Part shown: piece by piece, positions 18,746 to 27,601 of the stretch
Layout of the letters: the number at the start of each line of letters is the position of its first letter
Position numbering within the stretch: the stretch's first letter is position 1
Assembly (NCBI RefSeq): GCF_001423965.1
Contig: NZ_LMPV01000007.1
Span: 186,001 to 250,000 of the forward strand
Direction of reading: 5' to 3'
DNA from: Exiguobacterium sp. Leaf196
GTDB taxonomy: Bacteria > Bacillota > Bacilli > Exiguobacteriales > Exiguobacteriaceae
DNA: 64,000 bases
Program-made: the position numbers and the translations under genes
The notes under the pieces: model-generated
Database searches by the model: none
The model's input: only the letters and a program-made list of their open reading frames with translations
What the model was told of the DNA's origin: nothing

Positions 18746-20290
18746 TCAGAACATTTCTGAAGTAGTTTTTGCTTGAAGATGTAAAGTCAAGTAATCCGGT
18801 CCGCCCGCTTTCGAATCCGTACCTGACATGTTGAACCCACCAAATGGTTGGTAGCCAACGATTGCGCCTGTGCAACCCCGGTTGAAGTAGAGGTTACCGA
18901 CGTGGAAGTTCGCACGTGCGTACTCTTGATTCGTCCGGTCTTGCGTGATGACAGCACCTGTCAATCCGTATTCCGTGTTGTTTGCGATATCGATTGCTTC
19001 TTTGAAATCTTTCGCTTTCGTGAAGGCGACAACTGGTCCGAAGATTTCTTCTTGCATCAAACGATCCGTTGGTTGAACGTCCGCGACGACTGTCGGTGAG
19101 ACGAAGAATCCTGTTGAATCGTCAGCCGTACCACCTGCGACGATGCGTCCTTCTTCTTTTGCGACGTCGAAGTATGACGTGATTTTCTTGAAGGCTGCTG
19201 CATCGATGACTGGTCCGACATTGTTTGAGACATCCGTCGGGTTACCGATGCTGAGTTTGTTCGTGTTCGCGACGACTTTTTCGAGCAACTCGTCATAGAC
19301 AGAGTCGAGTGCGACGACACGTGAACAAGCTGAACATTTTTGACCTGAGAATCCGAATGCCGCTTTCGTGATCATGTCCGCTGCGTAATCGAGGTCAGCC
19401 GACTCATCGATGACCATCGTATCTTTTCCGCCCATTTCCGCGATGACACGTTTGAGCCAGATTTGACCTTCGTTCAGTTTTGATGCCCGCTCATTGATGC
19501 GAAGACCGACATCACGTGATCCCGTGAAGCTGATGAAACGTGTTTTTGGGTGATCGACGAGGTAGTCGCCGACTTCTGCTCCTGAACCGGGTACGAAGTT
19601 CAAGACGCCTGCCGGAAGACCAGCTTGCTCCATCACTTCAACGAATTTCGCTGCGACGACCGGTGTCGTCGATGCTGGTTTCAAGAGGATCGGGTTCCCT
19701 GCCACGATTGCTGCGACGGCTGTTCCAGCCATGATCGCGAGTGGGAAGTTCCATGGTGAGATGATGACACCGACACCGAGTGGAATGTAATCGTAACGGT
19801 TGTATTCGCCTGGACGACTCTCGACTTTTTTGCCGTCTTTTAAGACGAGCATCTGGCGTGCGTAGTATTCGAGGAAGTCGATTGCTTCTGCTGTATCCGC
19901 ATCCGCTTCATTCCAAGGCTTCCCTGCTTCTTTGACGAGGTAGGCAGAGAACTCATGCTTCCGCTTACGGATGATGTTCGCTGCTTTGAATAGGACGTCC
20001 GCACGTACAGACGGATTGACGAATTTCCATGTTTCGAAGGCTGTGACTGCTGCTTGCATCGCTTCTTCTGCATGTTCCTGTGTCGCTTTTGAGACACGTC
20101 CGACGATCTCTTCTTTGTTGGCCGGATTGACGGAGACGATTTTATCTTCCGTCGTCACATGTTTTCCACCGATGACGAGCGGATAATCTTTGCCGAGTTC
20201 TTGCGTGACGAGTGCAAGTGCCTCTTCGAACGCTTTCTTGTTTGCTTCTTGTGAGAAGTCCGTGAATGGTTCGTGTTTGTACGGAATCAT
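18746..20290 (-). CDS. rocA: 1-pyrroline-5-carboxylate dehydrogenase
   Basis: A 514-residue NAD+-dependent aldehyde dehydrogenase, the same length as B. subtilis RocA. It oxidises pyrroline-5-carboxylate/glutamate semialdehyde to glutamate in proline and arginine catabolism. Visible signatures are [12 protein letters not shown] (cofactor), [20 protein letters not shown] with the general-base glutamate, and the catalytic cysteine in [12 protein letters not shown] 20290 has an AAAGGGGGAATAGAG site; an upstream in-frame extension of 70 codons has none. A sigma-A promoter with a cre-like site precedes it. The proline transporter putP is next. Confidence 0.93.
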   Translation of the reverse strand: MIPYKHEPFTDFSQEANKKAFEEALALVTQELGKDYPLVIGGKHVTTEDKIVSVNPANKEEIVGRVSKATQEHAEEAMQAAVTAFETWKFVNPSVRADVLFKAANIIRKRKHEFSAYLVKEAGKPWNEADADTAEAIDFLEYYARQMLVLKDGKKVESRPGEYNRYDYIPLGVGVIISPWNFPLAIMAGTAVAAIVAGNPILLKPASTTPVVAAKFVEVMEQAGLPAGVLNFVPGSGAEVGDYLVDHPKTRFISFTGSRDVGLRINERASKLNEGQIWLKRVIAEMGGKDTMVIDESADLDYAADMITKAAFGFSGQKCSACSRVVALDSVYDELLEKVVANTNKLSIGNPTDVSNNVGPVIDAAAFKKITSYFDVAKEEGRIVAGGTADDSTGFFVSPTVVADVQPTDRLMQEEIFGPVVAFTKAKDFKEAIDIANNTEYGLTGAVITQDRTNQEYARANFHVGNLYFNRGCTGAIVGYQPFGGFNMSGTDSKAGGPDYLTLHLQAKTTSEMF

Positions 20291-20335
20291 CTCTATTCCC
20301 CCTTTAATCTCTACTTTAAATCGCTTACATTCTCC

Positions 20336-20364
20336 ATTGTACAGAAGCATGAGTCCGCTTACAA
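20336..20364 (-). promoter_or_regulatory. rocA promoter with a cre-like site
   Basis: TTGTAA, 17 nt, TACAAT on the minus strand (-35 at 20359-20364, -10 at 20336-20341). TGTAAGCGGACTCA at 20350-20363 fits the relaxed CcpA cre consensus and overlaps the -35. Carbon catabolite repression of proline breakdown would make sense. Confidence 0.65.
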
Positions 20365-20386
20365 TTATTCTAGTCAAAAAAATAAA

Positions 20387-20409
20387 GGAGCGACCGATTC
20401 GGTCTCTCC
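20387..20409 (-). terminator. intrinsic terminator of the HesB-fold gene
   Basis: GGAGCGACCG and CGGTCTCTCC pair with one mismatch; on the minus strand TTTATTTTTTT follows. Confidence 0.8.
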
Positions 20410-20420
20410 TCGTTCCTCTA

Positions 20421-20708
20421 TCATTCCTTCGCTTGTGAAAAAACAATCTCTTCGTTTTCGATCGAGACTTTGACGTCTTGTCCTTGGAATAACCAGTCAT
20501 CTTGGTCAGATACGACGAAATGAATACCGTCGACGACTTCCTCGACCGCTGCCCGTTCGACTTCTTCCATATGAACGCCGACGGAGAAACCTTGCGTTAA
20601 ATCCGTTGATCCACCATATTTTGCGAAAAAGCGAATCGTATCGCCCGATTGTGCTTCCATCTCATTTTTAAAGTATTGCAATGCCTCGTCTGTAATATGA
20701 ATTTTCAT
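20421..20708 (-). CDS. HesB/IscA-fold protein lacking cysteines (YneR-like)
   Basis: A 95-residue protein with the HesB-like fold ([16 protein letters not shown] at the start, then [10 protein letters not shown] and a [11 protein letters not shown] core). It has no cysteine, so it cannot hold an iron-sulphur cluster as A-type carriers do. B. subtilis YneR is the closest type I recall; its role is unknown. ATG 20708 follows AGGGGAGTGATAGAT; a GTG three codons upstream overlaps that site. Monocistronic. Confidence 0.7.
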   Translation of the reverse strand: MKIHITDEALQYFKNEMEAQSGDTIRFFAKYGGSTDLTQGFSVGVHMEEVERAAVEEVVDGIHFVVSDQDDWLFQGQDVKVSIENEEIVFSQAKE

Positions 20709-20829
20709 ATCTATCACTCCCCTTTCGTTTAGTGTACCGATATCCTACTCAAAAAAGCGAATTTCCTGTATGGTAGAGACAAGATTAGCTATGAAATCAT
20801 CAAGGAACACCCATCTAGGAGGAATTCGA

Positions 20830-21669
20830 ATGAAACGATCGCTCGTAGTGCTGCTTGCGACCAGTCTCGTACTCGTCGGTTGCGGAAACGATTCCCCGTC
20901 TTCTACAAATACCAAATCCCCGAAGACGACGGAAACGAAACAACAGAAGGCTGAACAAGCCGTTCTCGATATCTATCAAACCTATGAAAAAACGCTCGGT
21001 CAATCGGGACGAGCAGATGCGAAAGACCTCGCATCGATTGAATATACAGGTGATGCAAAACAACTTGAACCCCTCGCCGTTGGTGCGAAGAACTTGAACG
21101 TCATTCCTGGTAAAATCGTCAAGTCGTTCCAAAAGGGCGACGTCGCTTATATCATCCATGAATTCAAGGATGCGAAGGGAGCAATTCTCCCGAACCGCGG
21201 ATCGAAGCTGTTATTGAAGAAAGACGATGAGTGGAAGATCGTTCTGACACCGACGACGTTCGACCCGGCCGTTTTCTCGACGCTTGGTGATCTGTTCACT
21301 GGGTTTAACGCCGATGAGTATGGTGTCAATGCGAAAGCAGCAGACGAAATCGGGAAAACGGATGAAAAAGAACAGGATGCCGTCTTCTCTCGCGTCAATG
21401 CGCAAACGGATTATATGGCGCTTGAGATGAACAGTAACATTCTGATGATTTACGGTGAGGCGCTGAAGAATGAAGGAAACCCTGAGACGCTTGTTGATTA
21501 CTATCAAGACTATGCGGATTGGTATGAGGAAGAACAGCCTCTCCTCATGAAGACAGCGAAAGCCGGTACGGATTATGAGAAGTACTTGATCGCACTCGAT
21601 CCGTTAAAAGAAAGCCTTCAAAAGAAGCTTGAAAAATATGCGGATCAATTAAACATGGAATTAGGATAA
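20830..21669 (+). CDS. secreted lipoprotein of unknown function
   Basis: A 279-residue lipoprotein. The signal peptide MKRSLVVLLATSLVLVGCGN ends in a lipobox (LVGC), followed by a Ser/Thr/Lys-rich linker and a mostly helical charged domain. I do not recognise the family. ATG 20830 follows AGGAGGAATTCGA; the frame extends 20 codons upstream without a ribosome site. The stop is only 13 nt before bcp, with that gene's AAGGAGGAG site between them, so the two genes probably share a transcript. Confidence 0.75.
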   Translation: MKRSLVVLLATSLVLVGCGNDSPSSTNTKSPKTTETKQQKAEQAVLDIYQTYEKTLGQSGRADAKDLASIEYTGDAKQLEPLAVGAKNLNVIPGKIVKSFQKGDVAYIIHEFKDAKGAILPNRGSKLLLKKDDEWKIVLTPTTFDPAVFSTLGDLFTGFNADEYGVNAKAADEIGKTDEKEQDAVFSRVNAQTDYMALEMNSNILMIYGEALKNEGNPETLVDYYQDYADWYEEEQPLLMKTAKAGTDYEKYLIALDPLKESLQKKLEKYADQLNMELG

Positions 21670-21682
21670 GGAGGAGTTTTTC

Positions 21683-22132
21683 ATGCAAGCACCAACATTC
21701 ACCCTTCCAAATGCACAAGGAGAACCAATCTCCCTTGAGGATTATCGCGGAAAAAAAGTCGTACTTTATTTCTATCCAAAGGATTCAACGCCGGGTTGTA
21801 CGACCGAGGCATGTGATTTCCGAGATGCGACGCAAGCTTTTGAAGAGAACAACACCGTCATTCTCGGCGTCTCCGCTGATAGCCAGAAGCGTCATCAGAA
21901 CTTTATCGCGAAATACGAATTACCGTTTCAATTGTTATCAGATGTCGATCACGAAGTCTGTGAACAATATGGCGTCTGGCAATTAAAGAAGAACTACGGT
22001 AAGGAATATTATGGAATCGTACGCTCGACTTTCTTAATCGATGAATCCGGTGAAATCGTCAAGGAATGGCGTAGTGTGAAAGTAAAAGATCACGTCGCAG
22101 AAGCACTTCAATACGTACAAGAACGGAAATAA
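21683..22132 (+). CDS. bcp: thioredoxin-dependent thiol peroxidase (Bcp/PrxQ)
   Basis: A 149-residue peroxiredoxin that reduces hydroperoxides in the cytoplasm. The peroxidatic cysteine sits in DSTPGCTTEACDFRD, with the PrxQ-type resolving cysteine five residues later. A FYPKD element precedes it. Start ATG after AAGGAGGAGTTTTTC. It is downstream of the lipoprotein in a probable two-gene operon and ends at a strong hairpin. Confidence 0.93.
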   Translation: MQAPTFTLPNAQGEPISLEDYRGKKVVLYFYPKDSTPGCTTEACDFRDATQAFEENNTVILGVSADSQKRHQNFIAKYELPFQLLSDVDHEVCEQYGVWQLKKNYGKEYYGIVRSTFLIDESGEIVKEWRSVKVKDHVAEALQYVQERK

Positions 22133-22137
22133 TTCGA

Positions 22138-22166
22138 AGAACCAGTTGAATCATTCAACTGGTTCT
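22138..22166 (+). terminator. intrinsic terminator of bcp
   Basis: A perfect 13-bp stem (AGAACCAGTTGAA with TTCAACTGGTTCT), loop TCA, then TTTTTG. Confidence 0.92.
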
Positions 22167-22203
22167 TTTTGTATGTGCAGATTATTAATATTCCTAATTT
22201 TAT

Positions 22204-22231
22204 CCTTACATAAAAATAATTTCATGTAAGG
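22204..22231. promoter_or_regulatory. inverted repeat upstream of the OppA-like gene
   Basis: CCTTACAT and ATGTAAGG form an 8-bp dyad over a 12-nt AT-rich spacer, about 57 nt before the -35 box at 22288. It could be an operator; no T-run supports a terminator. Confidence 0.35.
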
Positions 22232-22287
22232 AAACGTTGGTATAACACACAAATTTAATGATTTTGAAATAATCTGAAAATATCCTA

Positions 22288-22316
22288 TTGATTTTTCTGA
22301 ATATTGTATTTATTAT
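22288..22316 (+). promoter_or_regulatory. promoter of the OppA-like gene
   Basis: TTGATT, 17 nt, TATTAT is a good sigma-A match. It predicts a transcript start near 22323 and a leader of about 140 nt before the ATG at 22463. Confidence 0.6.
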
Positions 22317-22328
22317 TGATAACAAGTT

Positions 22329-22398
22329 GATCCGGTGCTTTCCATAGCTTAAGAATAAAAGGCGATGACCCCTCTTATTTTTAGTCGGACACCGGATC
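22329..22398 (+). promoter_or_regulatory. folded 5' leader of the OppA-like gene
   Basis: GATCCGGTG (22329-22337) pairs perfectly with CACCGGATC (22390-22398). The 52-nt interior can form a second stem (AATAAAAGG with CCTCTTATT). It begins a few bases after the predicted transcript start. It matches no riboswitch I know and lacks a terminator U-tract. Confidence 0.5.
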
Positions 22399-22462
22399 GC
22401 TATCCTATCGGTTCTTATCGTTTCACCATATATATCTATTTCTTTTGGGAGGGATTTACTTT

Positions 22463-24112
22463 ATGAAGAAGAAAAAGGCACTCGCACTCGTCGGAGCACT
22501 GACAATCGCTGGATCAAGTCTTGCGGCATGTTCGACGACAGATGAAGGTAAAAAAGAAGGCGGCTCGACGTCAGGCGACAAAACTTCAGACAAACAAGTC
22601 TTGAACTTAACGAGCGGTTCAGACATTCCGGCTCTTAGCCCGACAGTCGCAACGGACTCTGTATCCTTCACGGTATTGAACAACGTTCAAGAAGGTCTGT
22701 TCCGTCTTGACGACAAACAAGAGGCAACACCAGGTGTTGCTGAGAGTGTAGATGTTTCGGAAGATGGACTTACATACACGTTCAAACTTCGTGATTCAAA
22801 ATGGTCGGATGGCAGCGATGTCACAGCAAAAGACTTCGAATATGCGTGGAAACGCGTCCTCGATCCGAAGAGCGGTTCGCAATATGCGTATATCATGTAT
22901 ATCATCGACGGTGCGGAAGCGTACAACACGGGTAAAGGGAAAGCAGATGACGTTGCAGTTAAAGCGGTCGACGACAAAACACTCGAAGTCAAGTTGACGC
23001 AACCGGCTGAATACTTCAAATCATTGACTGGTTTTGGTTCATTCATGCCGCTCAAGCAAGAATTCGTCGAAAAACAAGGGAAAAACTTCGCGACGAAGCC
23101 GGATACATTCCTCTACAACGGACCATTCACCCTCTCGGATTGGAAGACGGAAGTCGGCTGGAGCTTTAAGAAGAACGACCAGTACTGGGATAAAGACAAC
23201 GTCAAGCTCGACGACATCAACTTCAAAATCGTTAAGGAAGTCTCAACGAGCGTCAACCTTTACGAAAAAGGTGATGTCGACCAAGTCGGTCTGACGAGCG
23301 AGTTCGTTGATCAGTACAAAGATAGCAAAGAGTTCGATACGCGTCTTGATGCGTCAATGTACTACATCCAAATGAACTTCAAGAATGAACTCTTGAAAAA
23401 CAAGGATATCCGTAAAGCGATCGATTCGGGATACGATAAAGCGCAGATGGCGAAAGTCCTCTTGAACAACGGTTCAATCCCTGCATACTACTACGTACCA
23501 AAAGACTTCGCAAAAGGTCCAGACGGTAAAGACTTCCGTGACGGCAACGAAGGCTTCGGGTCATACGACGCTTCTTCAGCCAAAGCATCGTTCGAAAAAG
23601 GTCTCAAAGAAGTCGGTAAGAAATCGGTGAAACTCGAGCTTCTTTCGTACGATGATGACAACTCGAAGAAAATCTCTGAGTATCTCAAAGGCGAGTGGGA
23701 GAAAAACCTTCCAGGTCTTGAAGTCACGATCAAACAACAACCGTTCAAGAACAAATTGGATCTTGAATCAAAAGGTGAGTTCGAACTGTCATTCGCAGGA
23801 TGGGGACCTGACTATCAGGATCCGATGACGTTCCTCGATATGTGGGTAACAGGTGGACCTTACAACCGTGGTAAGTACACAAGCGATAAGTATGATTCAC
23901 TCATCAAATCGGCTCAAAAAGAAGTCGATGCAGCAAAACGTTGGCAGTCACTGAAAGATGCTGAGAAAACACTCCTTGAGGATGATCAAGCCATCTCAGT
24001 CATGTACCAACGTGGAGCATCCTTCCTACGTAAACCGTATGTCAAAGGAGTCGTCAACCACAAAGTTGGTGCGGATACTTCGTACAAATGGGCTTCCATT
24101 GAAGGAAAATAA
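22463..24112 (+). CDS. peptide ABC transporter substrate-binding lipoprotein (OppA family)
   Basis: A 549-residue family-5 solute-binding protein. The signal peptide ends at a lipobox (SSLAAC), then comes the typical core: SDIPALSPTVATDSVSF, GLTYTFKLRDSKWSDGS and AKDFEYAWKRVLDP. It captures oligopeptides outside the membrane. ATG 22463 has a GGGAGG site. No permease or ATPase gene is adjacent, so this is an orphan binding protein served by a transporter elsewhere. It has its own promoter, leader and terminator. Confidence 0.92.
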   Translation: MKKKKALALVGALTIAGSSLAACSTTDEGKKEGGSTSGDKTSDKQVLNLTSGSDIPALSPTVATDSVSFTVLNNVQEGLFRLDDKQEATPGVAESVDVSEDGLTYTFKLRDSKWSDGSDVTAKDFEYAWKRVLDPKSGSQYAYIMYIIDGAEAYNTGKGKADDVAVKAVDDKTLEVKLTQPAEYFKSLTGFGSFMPLKQEFVEKQGKNFATKPDTFLYNGPFTLSDWKTEVGWSFKKNDQYWDKDNVKLDDINFKIVKEVSTSVNLYEKGDVDQVGLTSEFVDQYKDSKEFDTRLDASMYYIQMNFKNELLKNKDIRKAIDSGYDKAQMAKVLLNNGSIPAYYYVPKDFAKGPDGKDFRDGNEGFGSYDASSAKASFEKGLKEVGKKSVKLELLSYDDDNSKKISEYLKGEWEKNLPGLEVTIKQQPFKNKLDLESKGEFELSFAGWGPDYQDPMTFLDMWVTGGPYNRGKYTSDKYDSLIKSAQKEVDAAKRWQSLKDAEKTLLEDDQAISVMYQRGASFLRKPYVKGVVNHKVGADTSYKWASIEGK

Positions 24113-24122
24113 GTTATACCCG

Positions 24123-24156
24123 AAGACCAGATTCGCTGACGAGCGTGTCTGGTCTT
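24123..24156 (+). terminator. intrinsic terminator
   Basis: AAGACCAGA and TCTGGTCTT pair around an inner CGCT/AGCG stem, followed by a seven-T run after the OppA-like gene. Confidence 0.88.
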
Positions 24157-24381
24157 TTTTTCCATATGAGCCGTTTGTCCTATTTTTCTGAATAGAATTA
24201 AAATTTCGTGTCATTCTGTTTTCATTTCCATGAATTCCATTTATACTAAGCAAAGAATCCGATTCACTTTATTTACAATATTTTGCGGGAATTATTCATA
24301 ATTAATGGAAATGTACCGATATATCTAATACAGAGGACTTTTGCCTCAATATTACATCGAACTAGGAAGGAGGACTCACTC

Positions 24382-25032
24382 ATGAAGCAACGTGTACTTA
24401 CGAGTCAACAGAGTTATACAGAAGAGCAACTTGAGATGATTGAAGCCATCCGCGCGGTCGGTGAACTCATCCAGGATCGTCCACGCCGCACTGTCTATCG
24501 CCGTTATGCTCTCGTGAATGACTGGCCTCAGCCAGAAAACATCATTCGTCAATTCGGTTCATGGCCAGAAGCCTTATCTGCTGCTGGATACGAGTGGAAT
24601 GTCGATCAACAGCCGGAGGAACTCGAGCGTGCACCTAAATACACGAAAGACGAGATCTTAAAGTCATTCGAACGGTATGCACAAGACGTCGGCTCGACGA
24701 TCACGCTCAAAAAGTATCAAATGTGGCGTAAATCCGTCCATCATGCCCCGAGTCACTATCATATCGTCAAGATGTTCGGTTCATGGCATGACGCCTGTAC
24801 CGCAGCAGGACTCGAAGCAAGTGTCACCTATTCAAAAGCTGAACTTGCTGCTTCCCTGCGTCAAGCAATCGAAGAAGTTGGCTTCTCCCTCTCCTTTGAA
24901 GCATATCGAGAATGGGCAAAGCGAAACAACAAACCATCGACGAAAGCCTTACTTCATCGCTATGGGTCTTGGTCAGCCGCGATCCATGCGATCGAAAACG
25001 AGATTCGCCTTAGTAAACAACAAGCCCAATGA
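24382..25032 (+). CDS. three-repeat HNH-repeat (homing-endonuclease-associated repeat) protein
   Basis: A 216-residue soluble protein built from three ~60-residue repeats, each ending in a conserved [FY]GSW..A..A motif (FGSWPEALSAAG, FGSWHDACTAAG, YGSWSAAIHAI). This is the repeat found as a DNA-binding module beside HNH homing endonucleases. No HNH or other catalytic motif is present, so a DNA-binding or regulatory role is likelier than cutting. ATG 24382 is chosen for its GGAAGGAGGACTCACTC site. Monocistronic with its own terminator. Function unknown. Confidence 0.75.
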   Translation: MKQRVLTSQQSYTEEQLEMIEAIRAVGELIQDRPRRTVYRRYALVNDWPQPENIIRQFGSWPEALSAAGYEWNVDQQPEELERAPKYTKDEILKSFERYAQDVGSTITLKKYQMWRKSVHHAPSHYHIVKMFGSWHDACTAAGLEASVTYSKAELAASLRQAIEEVGFSLSFEAYREWAKRNNKPSTKALLHRYGSWSAAIHAIENEIRLSKQQAQ

Positions 25033-25047
25033 ACTTATACCTTCTTC

Positions 25048-25080
25048 AATCCTTCTCGTTCATTTGAACTGGAAGGATTT
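25048..25080 (+). terminator. intrinsic terminator of the HNH-repeat gene
   Basis: AATCCTTC and GAAGGATT plus an inner GTTC/GAAC stem, then TTTTTT. Confidence 0.85.
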
Positions 25081-25093
25081 TTTACATCAAAAA

Positions 25094-25119
25094 AGAAGGT
25101 GACGCATCCGCCACCTTCT
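25094..25119 (-). terminator. intrinsic terminator of the diguanylate cyclase gene
   Basis: AGAAGGTG and CACCTTCT pair, with TTTTTTG following on the minus strand, 11 nt after the gene's stop. Confidence 0.85.
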
Positions 25120-25129
25120 ATTCGCTTCT

Positions 25130-26827
25130 TTAAATGACCTTCTCTTTCCACTCCTGATACGATGCGACACGATCGCGTCCTTGGAACTTGGCACCGACGT
25201 ACATCGCCCGGTCCGCATTTCGAATCAGACTCGCGAGATCCCCAAGTTCCTTTAACGTATCGATCCCGATACTTGCTGTGATCTGAAGGGTGTGACCTTC
25301 AACTAAAATAGGATGCGCATGTAACGTCTCACGAATCCGTTCTGCAACGATTTGTGCGGAATCAAGATCCGTATTTGGTAGCAAGATGACGAATTCCTCT
25401 CCCCCGTAACGCGCAACGAGATCCGTGATTCGTGTTGCTTGCATCAATAACTTCGCGACTTCAAATAAAACGACATCTCCGACTTCATGACCATACGTAT
25501 CATTGATTTGTTTAAAGTGATCCAAATCAATCATCAATGCAGAGAACGGATACAGATCGCGTTGTTTAATACGACGATCGCCCCACTCTTGTAGCGCACG
25601 ATAGTTTGGCAATTTTGTCATCGCATCTGTTCGACTATCCGTCAATAACCGTTCTCGCTCGTGCGCTCGTTCAACGGCCCACGATAGAACACGTAAAGCG
25701 CGGTATAACTCGTATCCGAAATCCTTCGTGAACTCTCCACTCGCATGGGACGCAAGGAATAAGGAACAGTTAATCGTCTCCGTCGCCTCCGGTTGGATGA
25801 AGAGGACAGATTGTGTTTCTTCTGGCAGACAATCGTACAGACGAATATCCCATTCCTGTTGCATACCGTAAAGAAGGACTTCTTCTTTTTCGATGATATC
25901 TTCAATGATTCGTCCTTCGACATGATCTGCTTTTAACTTTCGTCCATCCTTCAACGAATAGTAGACAGTCTGCTTGCCTTCTTCAAAATCAAACTTAATC
26001 CAAGCAATATCCGGTTTGACGAATTGGTTGAGCTGTCGCAGATACCGCTCGATGATGAACTGTGCATCGCCGTCCTTCCAAGCTGCTTCTTTCAATCGCT
26101 CAATCTGCTCCCAATGTTCGATACGATCAGACGCTTCGACCGAACTCCCGAGTGCTCGTTTGATGATGAACAATGCAAATGCTGCCATGACGAGTCCACT
26201 ATTCCCATTCCCTTGGACAACGAGTGTACTGAAGATCCCATATAACAGTTCTGCCGTGATGACGACTGCTTCAAAGCGTAAGAGCTGGAACATGACGTCA
26301 CTCGGAATGTTTTCTCCGAGAAGAAATCGAGATAACTGGTATTGTAACAAGAGTACGATCCAAAGGATCGCGACCATCGCTAGTAACGGAACGATGTTTT
26401 CTGTCAACAGGAATGCGTCTCCGTGTGTTCCACCTAGGGCATTATAAGCAAGACCTGCTGGCACGATCAGAAACAACTCGAGCGCGACATTGAACGGATA
26501 GTTGTGCAACATCCGACGACGTCCGATCGGCGTATGGATCGTCCGCAACTGATAGATGAGCATCGTCAGTTGACCGACGAAAATCGCTGATAACAAACCA
26601 TATGATAAGAACGTAAAGAGAACAAATCCAAAATGAAAAGTAAAACTCATATGACGACGGCGGACAGGATCGATGACGAAAATCGTCGACAAGGCGGCAA
26701 TCAATAAGAACGTAAACAAATCGATGCTGAGATTATAATCCTTTGACTTCGCAAAAAGATCGATGCCAATGACGATTACGAAAAAAACGACCCAGCTTCG
26801 GAGGAGATATTGTTGAAAACGACGCAC
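25130..26827 (-). CDS. membrane diguanylate cyclase (multi-TM, GAF-like, GGDEF)
   Basis: A 565-residue c-di-GMP synthase. The N-terminal ~220 residues hold about seven hydrophobic segments, a likely sensory membrane domain. A GAF-like region follows (~235-390), then a GGDEF domain with an intact GGEEF motif near residue 475 and an RITD inhibitory I-site five residues before it. It should therefore be catalytically active and product-inhibited. No EAL domain. It begins at GTG after GGAAGGGGAATGTTTT. Divergent from the YktB-like gene and monocistronic. Confidence 0.9.
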   Translation of the reverse strand: MRRFQQYLLRSWVVFFVIVIGIDLFAKSKDYNLSIDLFTFLLIAALSTIFVIDPVRRRHMSFTFHFGFVLFTFLSYGLLSAIFVGQLTMLIYQLRTIHTPIGRRRMLHNYPFNVALELFLIVPAGLAYNALGGTHGDAFLLTENIVPLLAMVAILWIVLLLQYQLSRFLLGENIPSDVMFQLLRFEAVVITAELLYGIFSTLVVQGNGNSGLVMAAFALFIIKRALGSSVEASDRIEHWEQIERLKEAAWKDGDAQFIIERYLRQLNQFVKPDIAWIKFDFEEGKQTVYYSLKDGRKLKADHVEGRIIEDIIEKEEVLLYGMQQEWDIRLYDCLPEETQSVLFIQPEATETINCSLFLASHASGEFTKDFGYELYRALRVLSWAVERAHERERLLTDSRTDAMTKLPNYRALQEWGDRRIKQRDLYPFSALMIDLDHFKQINDTYGHEVGDVVLFEVAKLLMQATRITDLVARYGGEEFVILLPNTDLDSAQIVAERIRETLHAHPILVEGHTLQITASIGIDTLKELGDLASLIRNADRAMYVGAKFQGRDRVASYQEWKEKVI

Positions 26828-26961
26828 AAAACATTCCCCTTCCTCTTAAGTATGTAGTTGTATATTACTGGAAATCGATATGTCCATCATTCTACTTTTC
26901 AAGCAAAATGTCGAACTTCAATAGTATCCTTTGATACAATTAATGTGAGGTGATATTTTTC

Positions 26962-27570
26962 ATGACAAACACATTCACGCAACATGCATTTGATACATTT
27001 CAAATTGATGGATTAGAACCCCGGATGGAGGCGATTCGTGAACGGATTCAGCCTGTCTTCCGCGACATCGGTCAAGAAGTCGCACCTGACTTGACGGTCG
27101 CAACAGCAGAAGATGTCCATGTCCACATCGCGCAACATGCTCGGCGGAAGGTCAATCCTCCGAAAGATACATGGATGGCATTCTCACCCGATAAACGTGG
27201 ATATAAAAAACATCCGCACTTTCAAGTCGGTCTATTTGATGATCACTTGTTCATTTGGCTCGCTTATATTTATGAGTTACCGAACAAACAACAATATGCA
27301 TCAAAACTGTTACAGCATACGGAACTGCTGACGACTCTCCCGGATGATTTCGTCGTTTCTTATGACCATATGAAAAAAGACGCGGTTCCTGTTCACGCGA
27401 CGGATCTTCAAAAAGGTTTACAACGTTTCCACGACGTCAAAAAAGCAGAGTTCCTTGTCGGTCGCCATATTCCGGCAGAACAAGTTCATCAACTGTCACG
27501 CGAAGAGTTACTCGAAATGATTCGAAATACCTATTCGCATCTCGTACCACTCTATAAAACGATTAAATAA
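26962..27570 (+). CDS. DUF1054 (YktB-like) protein
   Basis: A 202-residue cytoplasmic protein of the Bacillota-restricted DUF1054 family. Recognisable stretches are FDTFQIDGLEPRMEAIR, HVHIAQHARRKVNPPKDTW and HFQVGLFDDHLFIWLA. Members have known structures but no assigned function. ATG 26962 follows GAGGTGATATTTTTC; a GTG at 26950 overlaps the ribosome site and is rejected. Confidence 0.85.
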   Translation: MTNTFTQHAFDTFQIDGLEPRMEAIRERIQPVFRDIGQEVAPDLTVATAEDVHVHIAQHARRKVNPPKDTWMAFSPDKRGYKKHPHFQVGLFDDHLFIWLAYIYELPNKQQYASKLLQHTELLTTLPDDFVVSYDHMKKDAVPVHATDLQKGLQRFHDVKKAEFLVGRHIPAEQVHQLSREELLEMIRNTYSHLVPLYKTIK

Positions 27571-27599
27571 AAAGGATGGCCGAATCGGTCATCCTTTTT
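27571..27599. terminator. bidirectional intrinsic terminator
   Basis: AAAGGATG and CATCCTTT form a stem with a nested CCG/CGG, A-run left and T-run right. It serves the convergent YktB-like and secreted-protein genes. Confidence 0.88.
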
Positions 27600-27601
27600 C
27601 G

